NCBI GenBank assembly: GCA_034926675.1
Contig: JAYFQW010000009.1
Span: 22,142-86,141, forward strand
Origin: Clostridia bacterium
GTDB taxonomy: Bacteria > Bacillota > DTU025
Direction: 5' to 3'
DNA: 64,000 nucleotides
The notes under the pieces were generated by a model. That model saw nothing but the letters and a program-made list of their open reading frames with translations. It ran no database searches and was not told the DNA's origin. Shown piece by piece: positions 1 through 9,087 of this stretch (positions are counted from its first letter, which is position 1; every line of letters begins with the position of its first letter). The position numbers and the translations under genes were made by a program.

Positions 1-159
1 CTCGGTGATAAGGTATTTCAGACGGTGATACCGCGGAACGTGCGTTTGAGCGAGGCGCCCAGCTACGGTCTCCCAATTCCCCTGTATGATGAGAGATCAC
101 GTGGCGCTGAGGCGTACAAAGGTCTTGCGGAAGAGATCATGGCGCGAGAGGAGGGGTAG
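1..159 (+). CDS. parA: ParA/Soj chromosome-partitioning ATPase, C-terminal end (partial)
   Basis: This is the last 52 codons of an open frame that enters from outside the window and stops at TAG 157-159. The visible tail contains [17 protein letters not shown], which is the highly conserved C-terminal signature of ParA/Soj proteins. ParA is a Walker-type ATPase that binds DNA nonspecifically and works with ParB to segregate origins. The stop lies two bases before the parB start, so the two genes form an operon. The ATP-binding part is not visible here. Confidence 0.93.
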   Translation, partial: LGDKVFQTVIPRNVRLSEAPSYGLPIPLYDERSRGAEAYKGLAEEIMAREEG

Positions 160-161
160 GA

Positions 162-1031
162 ATGGCCGTAAAACACAGGGGGCTCGGGAAAGGATTGGGC
201 GCCCTGATCGATGAGACGAAATCGGCTAGCCCTGGCGAATTGGGCAGAGCAATGGAGATTCCTCTCGACCGACTTTCGCCGAATCCGTTTCAGCCGAGGC
301 GGGCATTTGATCAGGCCAAGATCGATGAACTGGCTGAGTCGATAAGGCAGCATGGAGTGCTTCAGCCGATCGTTGTGAGGCCGATGGGGGATTCGTATCA
401 GATCATCGCCGGCGAACGCAGGTGGCGAGCGGCGCAAACCGCGGGGCTGGATACCATTCCGGTGGTGGTGAGGGACCTAGATGACGCTGGCATGATGCAG
501 ACTGCCCTGATTGAGAATGTGCAGCGAGAGAATCTGAACCCTGTAGAGAAGGCAGCAGCATACAAGCGCCTCATGGATGAATTCGACATGACCCAGGAAC
601 AACTATCTGCTGTGGTTGGAGTTAGCCGTCCCGTCGTTGCAAACGCGGTGAGATTGCTCTGCCTGCCAGAGGAGATTTTGGATTCTGTTTCACGTGAAAC
701 AATGTCCGAGGGTCATGCACGATGCTTATTGGCGCTTCCGGCTGCGGCGGTTCAGATCGAGGTCGCCAAGCAAGTAGTACAAAAGGGCCTTTCAGTGAGG
801 CAGACGGAAGAACTTGTGAAGAGGCTTGGTGAGAATGTTTCACGTGAAACAATCCCGCATAGGAAAAGGGAGAGCGACCCGGATGCGACTGCGATAGCCC
901 ACCGACTTGGAGAGCGTCTGGGGACAAAGGTGAAGATATCGGGATCCCAACGGAAGGGCAGATTGGAGATCGAGTACTACTCGCCCGACGATCTGGATCG
1001 CATCCTTGATGTCATACTTGGGACTGTCTAG
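162..1031 (+). CDS. parB: ParB-family chromosome-partitioning protein
   Basis: A 289-residue protein of normal ParB length. The N-terminus (KHRGLGKGLGALI) is typical of ParB/Spo0J. The CTPase domain follows with IPLDRLSPNPFQPR near residue 33 and the GERRWRAA motif near residue 84, then ENVQRENLNPVEKA and a helix-turn-helix (LSAVVGVSRPVVANAVRLL, about residues 147-166). The C-terminal dimerisation region ends with the EIEYYSPDDLDRIL type sequence. ParB loads on parS and slides as a CTP-dependent clamp, assisting ParA and SMC loading. The gene itself carries two perfect parS sequences. It is a ParB/Spo0J rather than a Noc, judging by its pairing with parA. Confidence 0.97.
   Translation: MAVKHRGLGKGLGALIDETKSASPGELGRAMEIPLDRLSPNPFQPRRAFDQAKIDELAESIRQHGVLQPIVVRPMGDSYQIIAGERRWRAAQTAGLDTIPVVVRDLDDAGMMQTALIENVQRENLNPVEKAAAYKRLMDEFDMTQEQLSAVVGVSRPVVANAVRLLCLPEEILDSVSRETMSEGHARCLLALPAAAVQIEVAKQVVQKGLSVRQTEELVKRLGENVSRETIPHRKRESDPDATAIAHRLGERLGTKVKISGSQRKGRLEIEYYSPDDLDRILDVILGTV
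686..701. promoter_or_regulatory. parS: parS centromere-like site 1 (inside parB)
   Basis: The 16-mer TGTTTCACGTGAAACA is a perfect palindromic match to the Bacillus subtilis parS consensus. It lies within the parB coding sequence, as is common in Bacillota. Confidence 0.93.
836..851. promoter_or_regulatory. parS: parS centromere-like site 2 (inside parB)
   Basis: A second perfect copy of TGTTTCACGTGAAACA, 150 bp after the first (start to start). In both copies the site encodes the residues VSRET within ParB, so coding and binding constraints coincide. Confidence 0.93.
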
Positions 1032-1120
1032 AGCGAGTGCATCACTGGCTCAGGGGCGTCCGTTGGCTGGGTGTCTGTGCGATTTGAGAGGGGGTCAAGG
1101 CCCTCTGGGCCTAGCATCAC

Positions 1121-1636
1121 ATGAATCTCGCTGGTTTCGTGTCTCAGCTCATGGCAGAGGGGCAGTTGCTTCCTCTCATTCTGTCAGTGGTTCTCTTAGC
1201 TGCGACAGTGGTGTTCGTAGTATCCAACGCTCACCTTCGCAGGCTCTCCAAGTCGTATCGCTCCCTTCTTGCTGGCCAGGAGGGGCGGAACCTTGAGACG
1301 CTCATACTCGAATACATAGGCAGGGTTGATGCTCTAGGCGCTGAAATCGAGAAGACGAAAACTGATCTGTTGGGTCTTCAATCGGCGGTGTTGAAGCACG
1401 TTCAGAAGGTCGGACTCGTTCGCTATGATGCCTTTGACGACATTGGCGGGGAGCAGAGCTTCTCTGTTGCGCTTCTGGACGCCAACGCCAATGGCCTGGT
1501 CATCAGCGGGCTCTGCGGACGCGAGGAGACGCGCGTCTACGCCAAGCCTGTGAATGGCGGCAGATCCAATCACACGCTGTCCACTGAGGAGATTCGCGCG
1601 ATAGCGAGGGCAATCGAGGAATACAGGGCAAGCTGA
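1121..1636 (+). CDS. DUF4446 family membrane-anchored protein
   Basis: The 171-residue product has one N-terminal membrane segment (about residues 16-33, LPLILSVVLLAATVVFVV), a short coiled region, and the C-terminal block GLVRYDAFDDIGGEQSFSVA. That block is the hallmark of the DUF4446 family, which in Bacillota is encoded directly after parB. No biochemical function is known; the location suggests an envelope protein co-inherited with the partition locus. The ribosome site is weak (GAGGGGG is about 30 bases upstream), so the start is uncertain. Confidence 0.85.
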   Translation: MNLAGFVSQLMAEGQLLPLILSVVLLAATVVFVVSNAHLRRLSKSYRSLLAGQEGRNLETLILEYIGRVDALGAEIEKTKTDLLGLQSAVLKHVQKVGLVRYDAFDDIGGEQSFSVALLDANANGLVISGLCGREETRVYAKPVNGGRSNHTLSTEEIRAIARAIEEYRAS

Positions 1637-1682
1637 GCGTGAAATGAGCTGCTAGCTACTTTGAGACCAGGAGGCGGGACCC

Positions 1683-2351
1683 ATGATGTTTGCGGATAGG
1701 GATGAAGCCGGCGCCCGTCTTGCTCAGCTTGTATCGGCTCGGCGCCCGAACTGGAAGGACCCCATCGTGCTCGGGCTGCCTCGCGGAGGGGCGCCAGTTG
1801 CGGAGTATGTGGCCGATGCTCTTCACGCAGAGTTGGATATCGTGATCGCGCGGAAGATAGGTGCTCCCGGGAACCCTGAGGTGGCTATCGGGGCAATTGG
1901 CCCCAGCGGCGAGCGTGTCATGGATGATCGGCTTCAGCACGTGCTAGGCGTTGGAGCGCCGTACATCGATGGGGAGATTGAGAAGGAGATGGCGGAGATC
2001 CGCCGACGTGAGGCGAAGTACCGGGGGATGAGGCCCAAACCGCGATTCGATGGCCGTGATGTCGTGCTTGTGGACGATGGCATCGCCACTGGATACACTG
2101 TTATGGCTGCCGCTCGACACATCCGCAGGCACGAACCGCGAAGCCTGATGATTGCCACTCCTGTCTGCCCTGCTGACAGAATTCCCGATCTTCGCGCGGA
2201 AGCTGACGAGGTGGCCTGCATATCTTTTCCCACCGATTTTATGGCGGTCGGGCAGTTCTACCGCGTTTTCGGGCAGGTATCCGATAGCGAGGTGCTCACT
2301 GTTCTCAACCGTGCATGGGCGCGTCAACGGACCAGGGAATCTGATATGTAG
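1683..2351 (+). CDS. Phosphoribosyltransferase-family protein
   Basis: The 222-residue protein contains the PRPP-binding signature VVLVDDGIATGYT (about residues 122-134) and the early LGLPRGGAPVA loop (about 28-38), both typical of type I phosphoribosyltransferases of the COG1926 kind. The substrate cannot be read from the sequence. A clear AGGAGGCGGG ribosome site lies just before tandem ATGATG starts; the second ATG (1686) is equally possible. The 3' end overlaps the convergent yyaC gene by 28 bp. Confidence 0.88.
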   Translation: MMFADRDEAGARLAQLVSARRPNWKDPIVLGLPRGGAPVAEYVADALHAELDIVIARKIGAPGNPEVAIGAIGPSGERVMDDRLQHVLGVGAPYIDGEIEKEMAEIRRREAKYRGMRPKPRFDGRDVVLVDDGIATGYTVMAAARHIRRHEPRSLMIATPVCPADRIPDLRAEADEVACISFPTDFMAVGQFYRVFGQVSDSEVLTVLNRAWARQRTRESDM

Positions 2352-2944
2352 GCAATGATGCCTCGGGCGATGGCATCCGCCATTCGCATCACCAGAGAGA
2401 GGCGCGTGTTCTGGAGTACGAGATACTCCATGAAACCGCCGACGTTGACTACGCCAGTGATGTGGGCGGTCCCGATGTGTGGAAGGTCCTTATTCACTCC
2501 AGTGCCAGGCCTCAATGGCCCATCGGCAAAGGTGATGTATCCTACACTCCCTAGCTTTCCCAGGCATGCGTCGACTGCAAGGATGTGACACCCATCTCGC
2601 TGGCGATGCTCCAACAAGCCGATTGTCTCACCAAGGTTTCCGGCATGGACTGGGTCGTCCAGCGTGCCAAGGACCGCAGCGTACTTCTCCAGAAACCGCC
2701 ACTCCCTGAGTTTCGAACCGACTATCGGGCCGAGCGAATCGCCTGTGGATCTGTCGGTGCCTATGCACACTATTGCGAGTGCAGGAGGCTGGCCTTCGGG
2801 AAGACGCCCTAGGCACGCGGAAAGTGAGCGTGCAAGCCACCAGCACGCATCTGGGCTGTCAACGTGTAGCCTTCCTGGCAGGAGTTCACCAGAACCGAGA
2901 ATCATGGTCTGGGCAGTGAGTGCCACATCATCAATGTGATCCAA
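2324..2944 (-). CDS. yyaC: YyaC-type spore protein (GPR-related putative protease)
   Basis: The 206-residue protein matches the YyaC family: VCIGTDRSTGDSLGPIVG (about residues 59-76), LGTLDDPVHAGNL, and HILAVDACLGKLGSVGYI. YyaC is a sporulation protein related in fold to the germination protease GPR and is encoded near parAB in spore-formers. Its presence supports endospore formation in this organism. The gene is convergent with, and overlaps by 28 bp, the upstream phosphoribosyltransferase. The exact reaction is not known. Confidence 0.88.
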   Translation of the reverse strand: MDHIDDVALTAQTMILGSGELLPGRLHVDSPDACWWLARSLSACLGRLPEGQPPALAIVCIGTDRSTGDSLGPIVGSKLREWRFLEKYAAVLGTLDDPVHAGNLGETIGLLEHRQRDGCHILAVDACLGKLGSVGYITFADGPLRPGTGVNKDLPHIGTAHITGVVNVGGFMEYLVLQNTRLSLVMRMADAIARGIIAYISDSLVR

Positions 2945-3172
2945 TTATGGCGTCCTCCGTCGTTGCGCAGCCGGGAAGGCCCGGCGGAGATGCTAACTGC
3001 AGTATATGAGTAGTGGCCACACAGTATGTGGATGCCTGCCAGGCCGATCGTGCAAGCAAGCCAAGGCGGCGAATATGCATTCTGATGAGAGGCGGATCGA
3101 TTCCGCCAAGGGCTTCTGCGCACCACAGAGGCTTCCGTGGCCATGCGGATGGACGCTGGGAGGAATGTCGAA

Positions 3173-3730
3173 ATGACCCGCGACACAGACACATCCCTGC
3201 GAATTGGATTGAGCAGCGGAGCGGAGCGTGCGCTTAGGGAGGCATCAGCGCTCATGAGCAGCGGGCGCGAACGAGAGGCCCTCGCAGTTCTGCACGTGGC
3301 CACACAGTGTAAGGAGACGAGCGCTTGTGCTCACAACAAGGCAGGAATATGTTATGCTCGATTAGGCGACCTAGGGCGTGCACGGAGGGAGTTCGAGGCC
3401 GCTATCGCGGGTGATCACGATTCAGTTGACGCCTACCTGAATCTGGGCAGCGTCCAGCTGGACATGGGCGATGTCGAGTCGGCCGTGACCACCTACGGGA
3501 AGGCAATACAGATAGAGCCCGGGAATGTCGCGGCAAGGTACAACCTGATGTCGACCATACGCGAGAAACCCGTGGACTCATGTCTCGATACCCAGTCGAC
3601 TCGCGTCCAGTGCTCACGGGCTGTGTGGAAGCAGCAGGATTCATTCAGGTCTCTTGTGGTCTCAAGGTTTCTGCTGTTTCTTGTGATTGCCGCGGCAGCG
3701 GTGTCCGTAATAGTGCTGCAGAGGAGGTAG
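3173..3730 (+). CDS. TPR-repeat protein with C-terminal membrane anchor
   Basis: About 185 residues from ATG 3173, which follows GGGAGGA by a good distance; an upstream ATG at 3137 is in frame but has no ribosome site. The middle holds at least two tetratricopeptide repeats (AHNKAGICYARLGDLGRARRE and AYLNLGSVQLDMGDVESA), implying protein-protein contacts. A hydrophobic C-terminal segment (FLLFLVIAAAAVSVIVL) followed by QRR suggests a tail-anchored topology with the TPRs in the cytoplasm. No specific partner can be deduced. Confidence 0.8.
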   Translation: MTRDTDTSLRIGLSSGAERALREASALMSSGREREALAVLHVATQCKETSACAHNKAGICYARLGDLGRARREFEAAIAGDHDSVDAYLNLGSVQLDMGDVESAVTTYGKAIQIEPGNVAARYNLMSTIREKPVDSCLDTQSTRVQCSRAVWKQQDSFRSLVVSRFLLFLVIAAAAVSVIVLQRR

Positions 3731-3871
3731 GCACGTGTCTGTCTACGTCTGCAATGAACATGGCCGACCACCCAGGCGGAACAGGTCGCGCAATAGTAGG
3801 CCATTCCTATGTGAGAGGAGGGGCGGCTTCATCCCCGCAATGAACTGCGAGGTTTCTGCCGCCGAATCCCC

Positions 3872-5272
3872 ATGACCAGCAGGTTCAACCTAAGGCGACG
3901 AACGGCAGTCACCATAGGCGTAGTGGCCATATCGCTCCTAGCAGGTCTCGGTTGGAGCGCAGGAAGGATGCTTCCATCACTCATCGACAGCGATAGAATC
4001 TGCCGCGGGGTAAGCATAGGAGGGTTCGACGTAGGCGACATGACCGTTCCGGAGGCGCGCGGAAGCCTACAGGAACACGTACGGCAGCTCCAGACGGAGC
4101 CGATCATACTTGGGCTCGGAACTGAGCAGTGGCGCGTGAACCCTGCTGATGTCGGAACCGCTATCGAGTTGGAATCGGCTCTGGGAGCAGCCCGGATGGT
4201 GGGACACACTGGCTCTCTTGTTCGACGGCTGTCCGAAAGATCGGCGGCTAGAAAGTCCGGCGTCGATATCCCGTGGATTGTGTCCGTTGATGAACAGGCG
4301 CTGCGAGACCTCGTTTTCGACATGGCCAGAGTGGTGTCCATTGATCCGAAAGATGCGACCCTCATCATCACTGCCGAAGACGAAGTCATCATAGAACCAT
4401 CCATGGATGGACGGAAGCTCGATGTGGAGAGGCTGATATACGATCTGAGATCAGCCACACTTTTGGGAACCGCCCGATATGTCGCCATGCCAGTCGATGT
4501 GGTCACCGCCAACGTGACCACCGCCGAGCTAGAGGCAAAAGGCATTCGGCGCTTGATCTCGAAGTACAGCACCAAGTTCAATGCTGCAAACTACAAACGC
4601 ACACAGAACATCCGGCTCGGAGTGCAGAAACTAGACGGATTGGTGCTTGCTCCCGGAGCCGAGCTTTCATTCAACGATGTGGTTGGCCCTAGAGTGCCCG
4701 AGAGGGGTTTCATGGAGGCAGACATAATCTTCAACTCTGAGTTGGTTCCGGGCATCGGCGGAGGCATATGCCAGGTCTCCAGCACCCTCTACAACGCCGC
4801 GCTGCTCGCCCTGATGGAAGTGGCATCGAGGGTGAACCACTCACTCCCAAGCAGCTATGTGCCGCTTGGCCGAGACGCCACAGTGTCGTACGGGAGCATT
4901 GACCTCAAGGTCAGGAATACTACCAAGCATCACGTGCTGATACGCTGCTTTGTTTCAGGGAACACGGTGACGTTCAAGATCTTCGGCGACATCCCAGATG
5001 ACATGGACGTGAGCATTCGCACGGAAGTGCTGGAGAGAATAGAGCCCAACACTATTGAACAGATGGACCCTACGATCCCAACGGGCGCTCGAGTGGTCGT
5101 GGAGAAAGGCTCACCTGGGTATCGTGTGGCGGTCGAGCGGGTAGTCAAAGTGGATGGCGCTGTGGTCAGCACTGAACTCATATCCAGAGACAGGTACAAA
5201 CCGCAGTCAGCGGTAGTCAGGGTGGGTACAGGTGCACCCGCGCTCGATCTTCCTCCTGTCCAAACCCAATGA
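3872..5272 (+). CDS. VanW-family exported protein (YoaR-like)
   Basis: A 466-residue protein with an N-terminal membrane segment (about residues 11-32). A putative peptidoglycan-binding module (about 45-220) precedes the VanW domain with ELSFNDVVGPRVPERGF, GIGGGICQVSSTLYNAALLA and NHSLPSSYVPLGRDATV (about 262-335). The C-terminal region is a beta-rich, G5-like segment. Such proteins are widespread in the Bacillota envelope. The name comes from vancomycin clusters but a resistance role is not implied. A mini-ORF of 11 codons (3840-3875) overlaps the start as ATGA and might couple translation; the ribosome site for 3872 itself is weak. Confidence 0.88.
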   Translation: MTSRFNLRRRTAVTIGVVAISLLAGLGWSAGRMLPSLIDSDRICRGVSIGGFDVGDMTVPEARGSLQEHVRQLQTEPIILGLGTEQWRVNPADVGTAIELESALGAARMVGHTGSLVRRLSERSAARKSGVDIPWIVSVDEQALRDLVFDMARVVSIDPKDATLIITAEDEVIIEPSMDGRKLDVERLIYDLRSATLLGTARYVAMPVDVVTANVTTAELEAKGIRRLISKYSTKFNAANYKRTQNIRLGVQKLDGLVLAPGAELSFNDVVGPRVPERGFMEADIIFNSELVPGIGGGICQVSSTLYNAALLALMEVASRVNHSLPSSYVPLGRDATVSYGSIDLKVRNTTKHHVLIRCFVSGNTVTFKIFGDIPDDMDVSIRTEVLERIEPNTIEQMDPTIPTGARVVVEKGSPGYRVAVERVVKVDGAVVSTELISRDRYKPQSAVVRVGTGAPALDLPPVQTQ

Positions 5273-5347
5273 GAGCATAGGGCGGACTGCAGACCGACGA
5301 GGGCAGGCTCGATCTTCCCACCGGTCAGCAGCGGAAGACACAGTCCC

Positions 5348-5641
5348 ATGTTACAGCATATGTATGCTGAAGGCCGAGTTCGGCGCTGGTGCGCCCATAT
5401 CTGGCAAGCGGTTGAAACCGCTGCGTGGAGGCGGTCCGGAATCCGACACTATGCACTTGGCATCGAGTTCGCAGGCTTCGTGATCATGGGGTTCGTGATT
5501 GGCGCATACCTCGATTCTACTCGGGGCACGCGGCCTTGGGGTGCGATCGTTGGTTTTCTTGTAGGGATCCTAAGCGGCGCTCTCAGCGTGAAGCGGGCAG
5601 TGGATGAGATGGCAACGCGAGCTCGTAGAAACAGACGGTGA
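5348..5641 (+). CDS. AtpZ/AtpI-family small membrane protein
   Basis: The 97-residue protein has two membrane segments (FAGFVIMGFVIGAYLDS and GAIVGFLVGILSGALSV) separated by TRGTRPWG. This arrangement, with a conserved Asp after the first helix and P-x-G before the second, is that of AtpZ/AtpI proteins normally found at the head of ATP synthase operons. No ATP synthase genes follow here; the next genes are chromate transporters. It may be an orphan copy with another membrane-assembly role. Other ATG codons nearby make the exact start uncertain. Confidence 0.72.
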   Translation: MLQHMYAEGRVRRWCAHIWQAVETAAWRRSGIRHYALGIEFAGFVIMGFVIGAYLDSTRGTRPWGAIVGFLVGILSGALSVKRAVDEMATRARRNRR

Positions 5642-5719
5642 ATTCGCTAGGGAATTGGCGATTTCGTCCTGTGAAGATGGACAGTCGTCCTGCATAGCGG
5701 ATGATGAAAGGAAACTGGG

Positions 5720-6316
5720 ATGAACGATCAGCAGGAATCTGGAGAGGTCAATACTGCAGAGCGGCCCGCTCGGCCATGGGCGGGCCTTTGGGAGCTGTTC
5801 CTGACCTTCTTCAGGATTGGCGCTTTTACAATCGGCGGGGGATACGTGATGGTTCCCCTCATTCAGAAGGACCTCGTTGACAAGAGGCAGTGGCTCAGTA
5901 AGGAGGAGTTCGTAGACATCCTTGCTGTGGCGCAGACTGCGCCTGGTCCGATAGCGGTCAACACATCGGTATATGCTGGATACACCCTCCGGGGGCTACG
6001 CGGAGCTATTGCATCGGTTGGCGGCTGCATATTGCCATCGATCATGGTGATCCTCGTCGTGGCGGCTGCGTTTGATCGAATATCGGCGTACCACTTGATG
6101 AAGGCGGCTTTCGCTGGGATACGTCCAGCAGTGGCGGTGCTGATCGTATCGGCCGTTCTCAAGATAGGCAAGCCGGTGGTTCGGTCGTGGCAACAGCTCG
6201 CGGTGGCTGTTGGCGCTGCGTGCGCAGTGGCTGTCTTCCACATTAGTCCGCCGCTGGTGATCACCATCGCTGCTCTGGTGGGGCTGGCGTTAGGCACTGG
6301 AGGTGCACTCTCATGA
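5720..6316 (+). CDS. Chromate transporter family protein, subunit 1
   Basis: A 198-residue half-size ChrA-type transporter. It shows LFLTFFRIGAFTIGGGYVMVP near the start and the AQTAPGPIAVNTSVYAGY motif (about residues 74-92) typical of the CHR family, followed by hydrophobic helices. Two half-length genes normally act together as a heterodimer. The stop overlaps the second gene by four bases (ATGA), and GAAAGGAAA precedes the ATG. The transported ion may be chromate or sulfate; the sequence does not decide. Confidence 0.9.
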   Translation: MNDQQESGEVNTAERPARPWAGLWELFLTFFRIGAFTIGGGYVMVPLIQKDLVDKRQWLSKEEFVDILAVAQTAPGPIAVNTSVYAGYTLRGLRGAIASVGGCILPSIMVILVVAAAFDRISAYHLMKAAFAGIRPAVAVLIVSAVLKIGKPVVRSWQQLAVAVGAACAVAVFHISPPLVITIAALVGLALGTGGALS

Positions 6317-6834
6317 TCCTGCTGGATCTGTTTCTCAGTTTCGCAAGGGTGGGTTTGTTCACCTTCGGCGGTGGGTATGCCATGCTTCCCCTGATTGAGA
6401 ACGAGATCATCCAAGGGCGTGGCTGGCTTACCCTGGAGCAGTTCACTGACATGGTGGCGATAGCTGAGGTGACGCCGGGGCCGATAGCTGTGAACAGCGC
6501 CACCTTCGTTGGGTACCGGCTCGCTTCCGTGCTTGGCGGCGTCGTAGCCACGTTGGGGGTTGTGACTCCGTCAGTACTGATCATGCTCGCCCTCGCCATG
6601 CTTGCCCGAAGATTCGAGGAGTCTGCTGCCTTGTGCCGGATCAAGGCAGGTATGCGGCCAGCCGTCGCTGGCCTGATAGCCGCCGCAGCCATCTCAGTGG
6701 CCCGGGTAAGCCTGCGAGACCTGAAGTCGGTAGGCATTGCTGCCGCGGCTGCGGGCATGCTCTTCGGTGTGAAGATGGACCCCATACTAGTCCTCATCAT
6801 ATCGGGCGTGCTTGGGGTGTTCATTTTCGCCTAG
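6313..6834 (+). CDS. Chromate transporter family protein, subunit 2
   Basis: A 173-residue partner of the preceding gene, with the same signature pair: FTFGGGYAMLPLIENEII and AIAEVTPGPIAVNSATFVGY. Membrane helices make up most of the rest. The ATGA overlap with the upstream gene points to translational coupling and a 1:1 complex. It is slightly shorter than its partner, ending after a last hydrophobic helix (ILVLIISGVLGVFIFA). Confidence 0.9.
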   Translation: MILLDLFLSFARVGLFTFGGGYAMLPLIENEIIQGRGWLTLEQFTDMVAIAEVTPGPIAVNSATFVGYRLASVLGGVVATLGVVTPSVLIMLALAMLARRFEESAALCRIKAGMRPAVAGLIAAAAISVARVSLRDLKSVGIAAAAAGMLFGVKMDPILVLIISGVLGVFIFA

Positions 6835-7104
6835 TCTTGATGATCAGGATGCACGTCTTGCCTTGCCAACGGAAGATCGGGCTGAAGACCGTCTCTAGGA
6901 ACCTCCACACTCTCAATACCTCCTGATGGTGCGCACTTATGTCCTGTGTCCATGTTCCATTATATCGGAACGGCATGCGGGCGTGATTGTGCTTCCGGAT
7001 GTGGCTTGGTGAGTAAAGAGTCATGTTCTCAGCCCGTGTAAGTTATCGCCCGTTCGCGGCATCCTATGGGATGTACTGTGCAATGGGCAGAAAGGGGCAA
7101 CACA

Positions 7105-8550
7105 ATGATAATCAGCCTTGCAACCTTTGAGCACCTGCCGAAGCGCGTTGGAGGCCTAGCTGAGGCTGCCACATCCATAGGCGAGTCTCTCGCGCGCGAC
7201 AACGAAGTCATGGTGTTCATGCCTTCCCACGGGATCCACAAAACCGAGAAGGAACTGAAGGTCAAGAAGTACGGCAAGTTCGCGATAACATCCAATGCAG
7301 GTTCATGTGATGTCACGGTATACGAGATGGACCGCAACGGAGTGCGAATGTTCCTTCTGAGCGACGAGGTCATGGATCATCCCGATGTCTACATGCCCAG
7401 GGAGACACTGACCGGGAAGATCGTGCACTTCGCACGGGCCTTTCCTGCGGCTATCAACCTCATCCTCGCCAAAGAGGGAAAGAAGCCTGATGTGGCGCAC
7501 ATCAATGACTGGCACTGCGTCCTCGGAGGCGCGGCTGCAAGGAAGTATTTCGGCATACCCATGGTGTACACCATACATAGGATCTGCAAGGAGAAGATCG
7601 GCGTAAGGGACATGATAGATGCAGGTCTCCGCGAATTCGTTGATGTGGACTGCGTCGAGGAGATGCCGAATGGCGCGGATCTTTTCAACCTAGAGACCTA
7701 CGGATGCAAGATATGCGACTACCTGACGACAGTCAGCTACACCTATCTCAACGAGGAGTGGGACACGCTTTTTGGCCGCTATGCTGGCAAGGTCACGTAC
7801 GTGTGGAATGGGATGGACTCCACCTTCTGGAATCCGTCGCGGCTGAATGATGCTGACAAGCCCAGATCCGAGAGGCGTGCCTCCCTGCTTCGTGAGAATG
7901 GGCTGGAGGATGGGCCGTTCTTCTTCTATGTTGGACGTTTCGATATGGAACAGAAGGGCGTAGACCACATGTTTGCCGCAACAGACCTGATCCTGCAGGG
8001 CAAGGTTCCCGACGCCGATCGAGTGAAGCAGGATATGAGGCTGGTCGTACTCGGATCCGGAGACCCAGTTCTCGAACAGATGGCCCGGGACATGGAGAAG
8101 AGATATCCCAGGAACGTCAAAGTCATCGTGGGCTATCTATCTCGGGAGGTAACACGCGAGTACTACGGCGCTGCCGATTTCGCGATGGTTCCCTCCAACT
8201 TCGAGCCTTTCGGACTGGTTCAACTTGAGGCCATGTGCATGGGCGCCATACCGGTCGGAACCGCAGTCGGCGGGATCAATGACACGGTGATCGATATTGA
8301 CAGATCGAAGGAGAAGGCAACTGGGAAGCTGGTTCGCCCGAGAGATCCCATGGCGTTAGCAGGCGCCATGGTGAAGATGAGTGCGCTCGCTATCGAGGAT
8401 AAGCCCAGGATTGAGCGGGTGAGAGCGAACGGCAGGCCACACGTGATGACGGAGTTCACGTGGGAAAAGGCTGCACAGAGGTATCTTGCCGTCTATCAGC
8501 GAAAAGCCACCATGAAACTGCCATTCGCGGATTTCGGCGGCCCATTCTAG
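7105..8550 (+). CDS. Starch/glycogen synthase-like glycosyltransferase
   Basis: About 481 residues from ATG 7105, preceded by AAAGGGG; an upstream in-frame ATG at 7066 lacks a ribosome site. The N-terminus has the nucleotide-sugar loop KRVGGLAEA in place of the classic KTGGL of GT5 enzymes. The catalytic region includes VAHINDWHCVLGG, VYTIHRI, YVGRFDMEQKGVDHM and the C-terminal PSNFEPFGLVQLEAMCMGAIPVG signature. These place it in the GT5/GT4 glycogen-synthase-like group. It would transfer glucose from an NDP-glucose to a glucan, but no other glycogen gene is nearby, so the acceptor is unproven. Confidence 0.85.
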   Translation: MIISLATFEHLPKRVGGLAEAATSIGESLARDNEVMVFMPSHGIHKTEKELKVKKYGKFAITSNAGSCDVTVYEMDRNGVRMFLLSDEVMDHPDVYMPRETLTGKIVHFARAFPAAINLILAKEGKKPDVAHINDWHCVLGGAAARKYFGIPMVYTIHRICKEKIGVRDMIDAGLREFVDVDCVEEMPNGADLFNLETYGCKICDYLTTVSYTYLNEEWDTLFGRYAGKVTYVWNGMDSTFWNPSRLNDADKPRSERRASLLRENGLEDGPFFFYVGRFDMEQKGVDHMFAATDLILQGKVPDADRVKQDMRLVVLGSGDPVLEQMARDMEKRYPRNVKVIVGYLSREVTREYYGAADFAMVPSNFEPFGLVQLEAMCMGAIPVGTAVGGINDTVIDIDRSKEKATGKLVRPRDPMALAGAMVKMSALAIEDKPRIERVRANGRPHVMTEFTWEKAAQRYLAVYQRKATMKLPFADFGGPF

Positions 8551-8750
8551 GGCAACCGCGACGTACGGAAATGCATGCGGCGGGCGGTCCGATGATCTAT
8601 CGCAACCTGGAACGTTGCATCAGGACCCCGCCTCGCCCAAGGCGACCGTTGGACCTCGCTGGGTTGCCTGACGCATACTCCACTGACGGCTGGTTACCAT
8701 ATAAGCGCGATTGGCGAGCAAAACCAGCAAAGATACTGGGGGCGAAGTCA

Positions 8751-9086
8751 GTGAGTCAGTGGGTTAAGCATCTGGTCAGGCTAGTAGTGTCGGCGCTTGT
8801 GCTGATGTTCATCTCCTTTCTAATACCGGGCTTTGCAACTGTGACCTTCTGGACAGCGCTTATCGCAGCGGCTGTAATCACGGTCCTGGGATGGCTCATC
8901 GAAACCATATTGGGACGTGCGGTGTCCCCATATGGGAGAGGAATCGTGGGGTTTCTAGTGTCGGCTGTAGTGATCTATGCTACCAAGTTCATCGTTCCAG
9001 GCATGACGGTGAGCATTCCTGGAGCGCTTCTTGCGGCCTTTGTCATCGGGCTAGTGGACATGTTCGTCCCTACCACGCTGCGCTGA
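8751..9086 (+). CDS. Phage-holin-family (YvlD-like) membrane protein
   Basis: About 111 residues from GTG 8751, which has GGGGG about eight bases upstream; an ATG at 8592 gives a longer product with a charged, non-conserved head. Four hydrophobic segments follow (LVVSALVLMFISFLIPGF, ALIAAAVITVLGWLIETI, IVGFLVSAVVIYATKFIVPG, GALLAAFVIGLVDMFVP), matching the YvlD/phage holin family 4 pattern common in Bacillota. The true role is unknown; such proteins are usually chromosomal and not lytic. The gene ends just before a parS-like site and a terminator. Confidence 0.7.
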   Translation: MSQWVKHLVRLVVSALVLMFISFLIPGFATVTFWTALIAAAVITVLGWLIETILGRAVSPYGRGIVGFLVSAVVIYATKFIVPGMTVSIPGALLAAFVIGLVDMFVPTTLR

Positions 9087-9087
9087 G

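Noticed and set aside
1006..1296. Open frame overlapping the DUF4446 start
   Set aside because: It is antiphase to a conserved family and lacks a ribosome site and any family resemblance.
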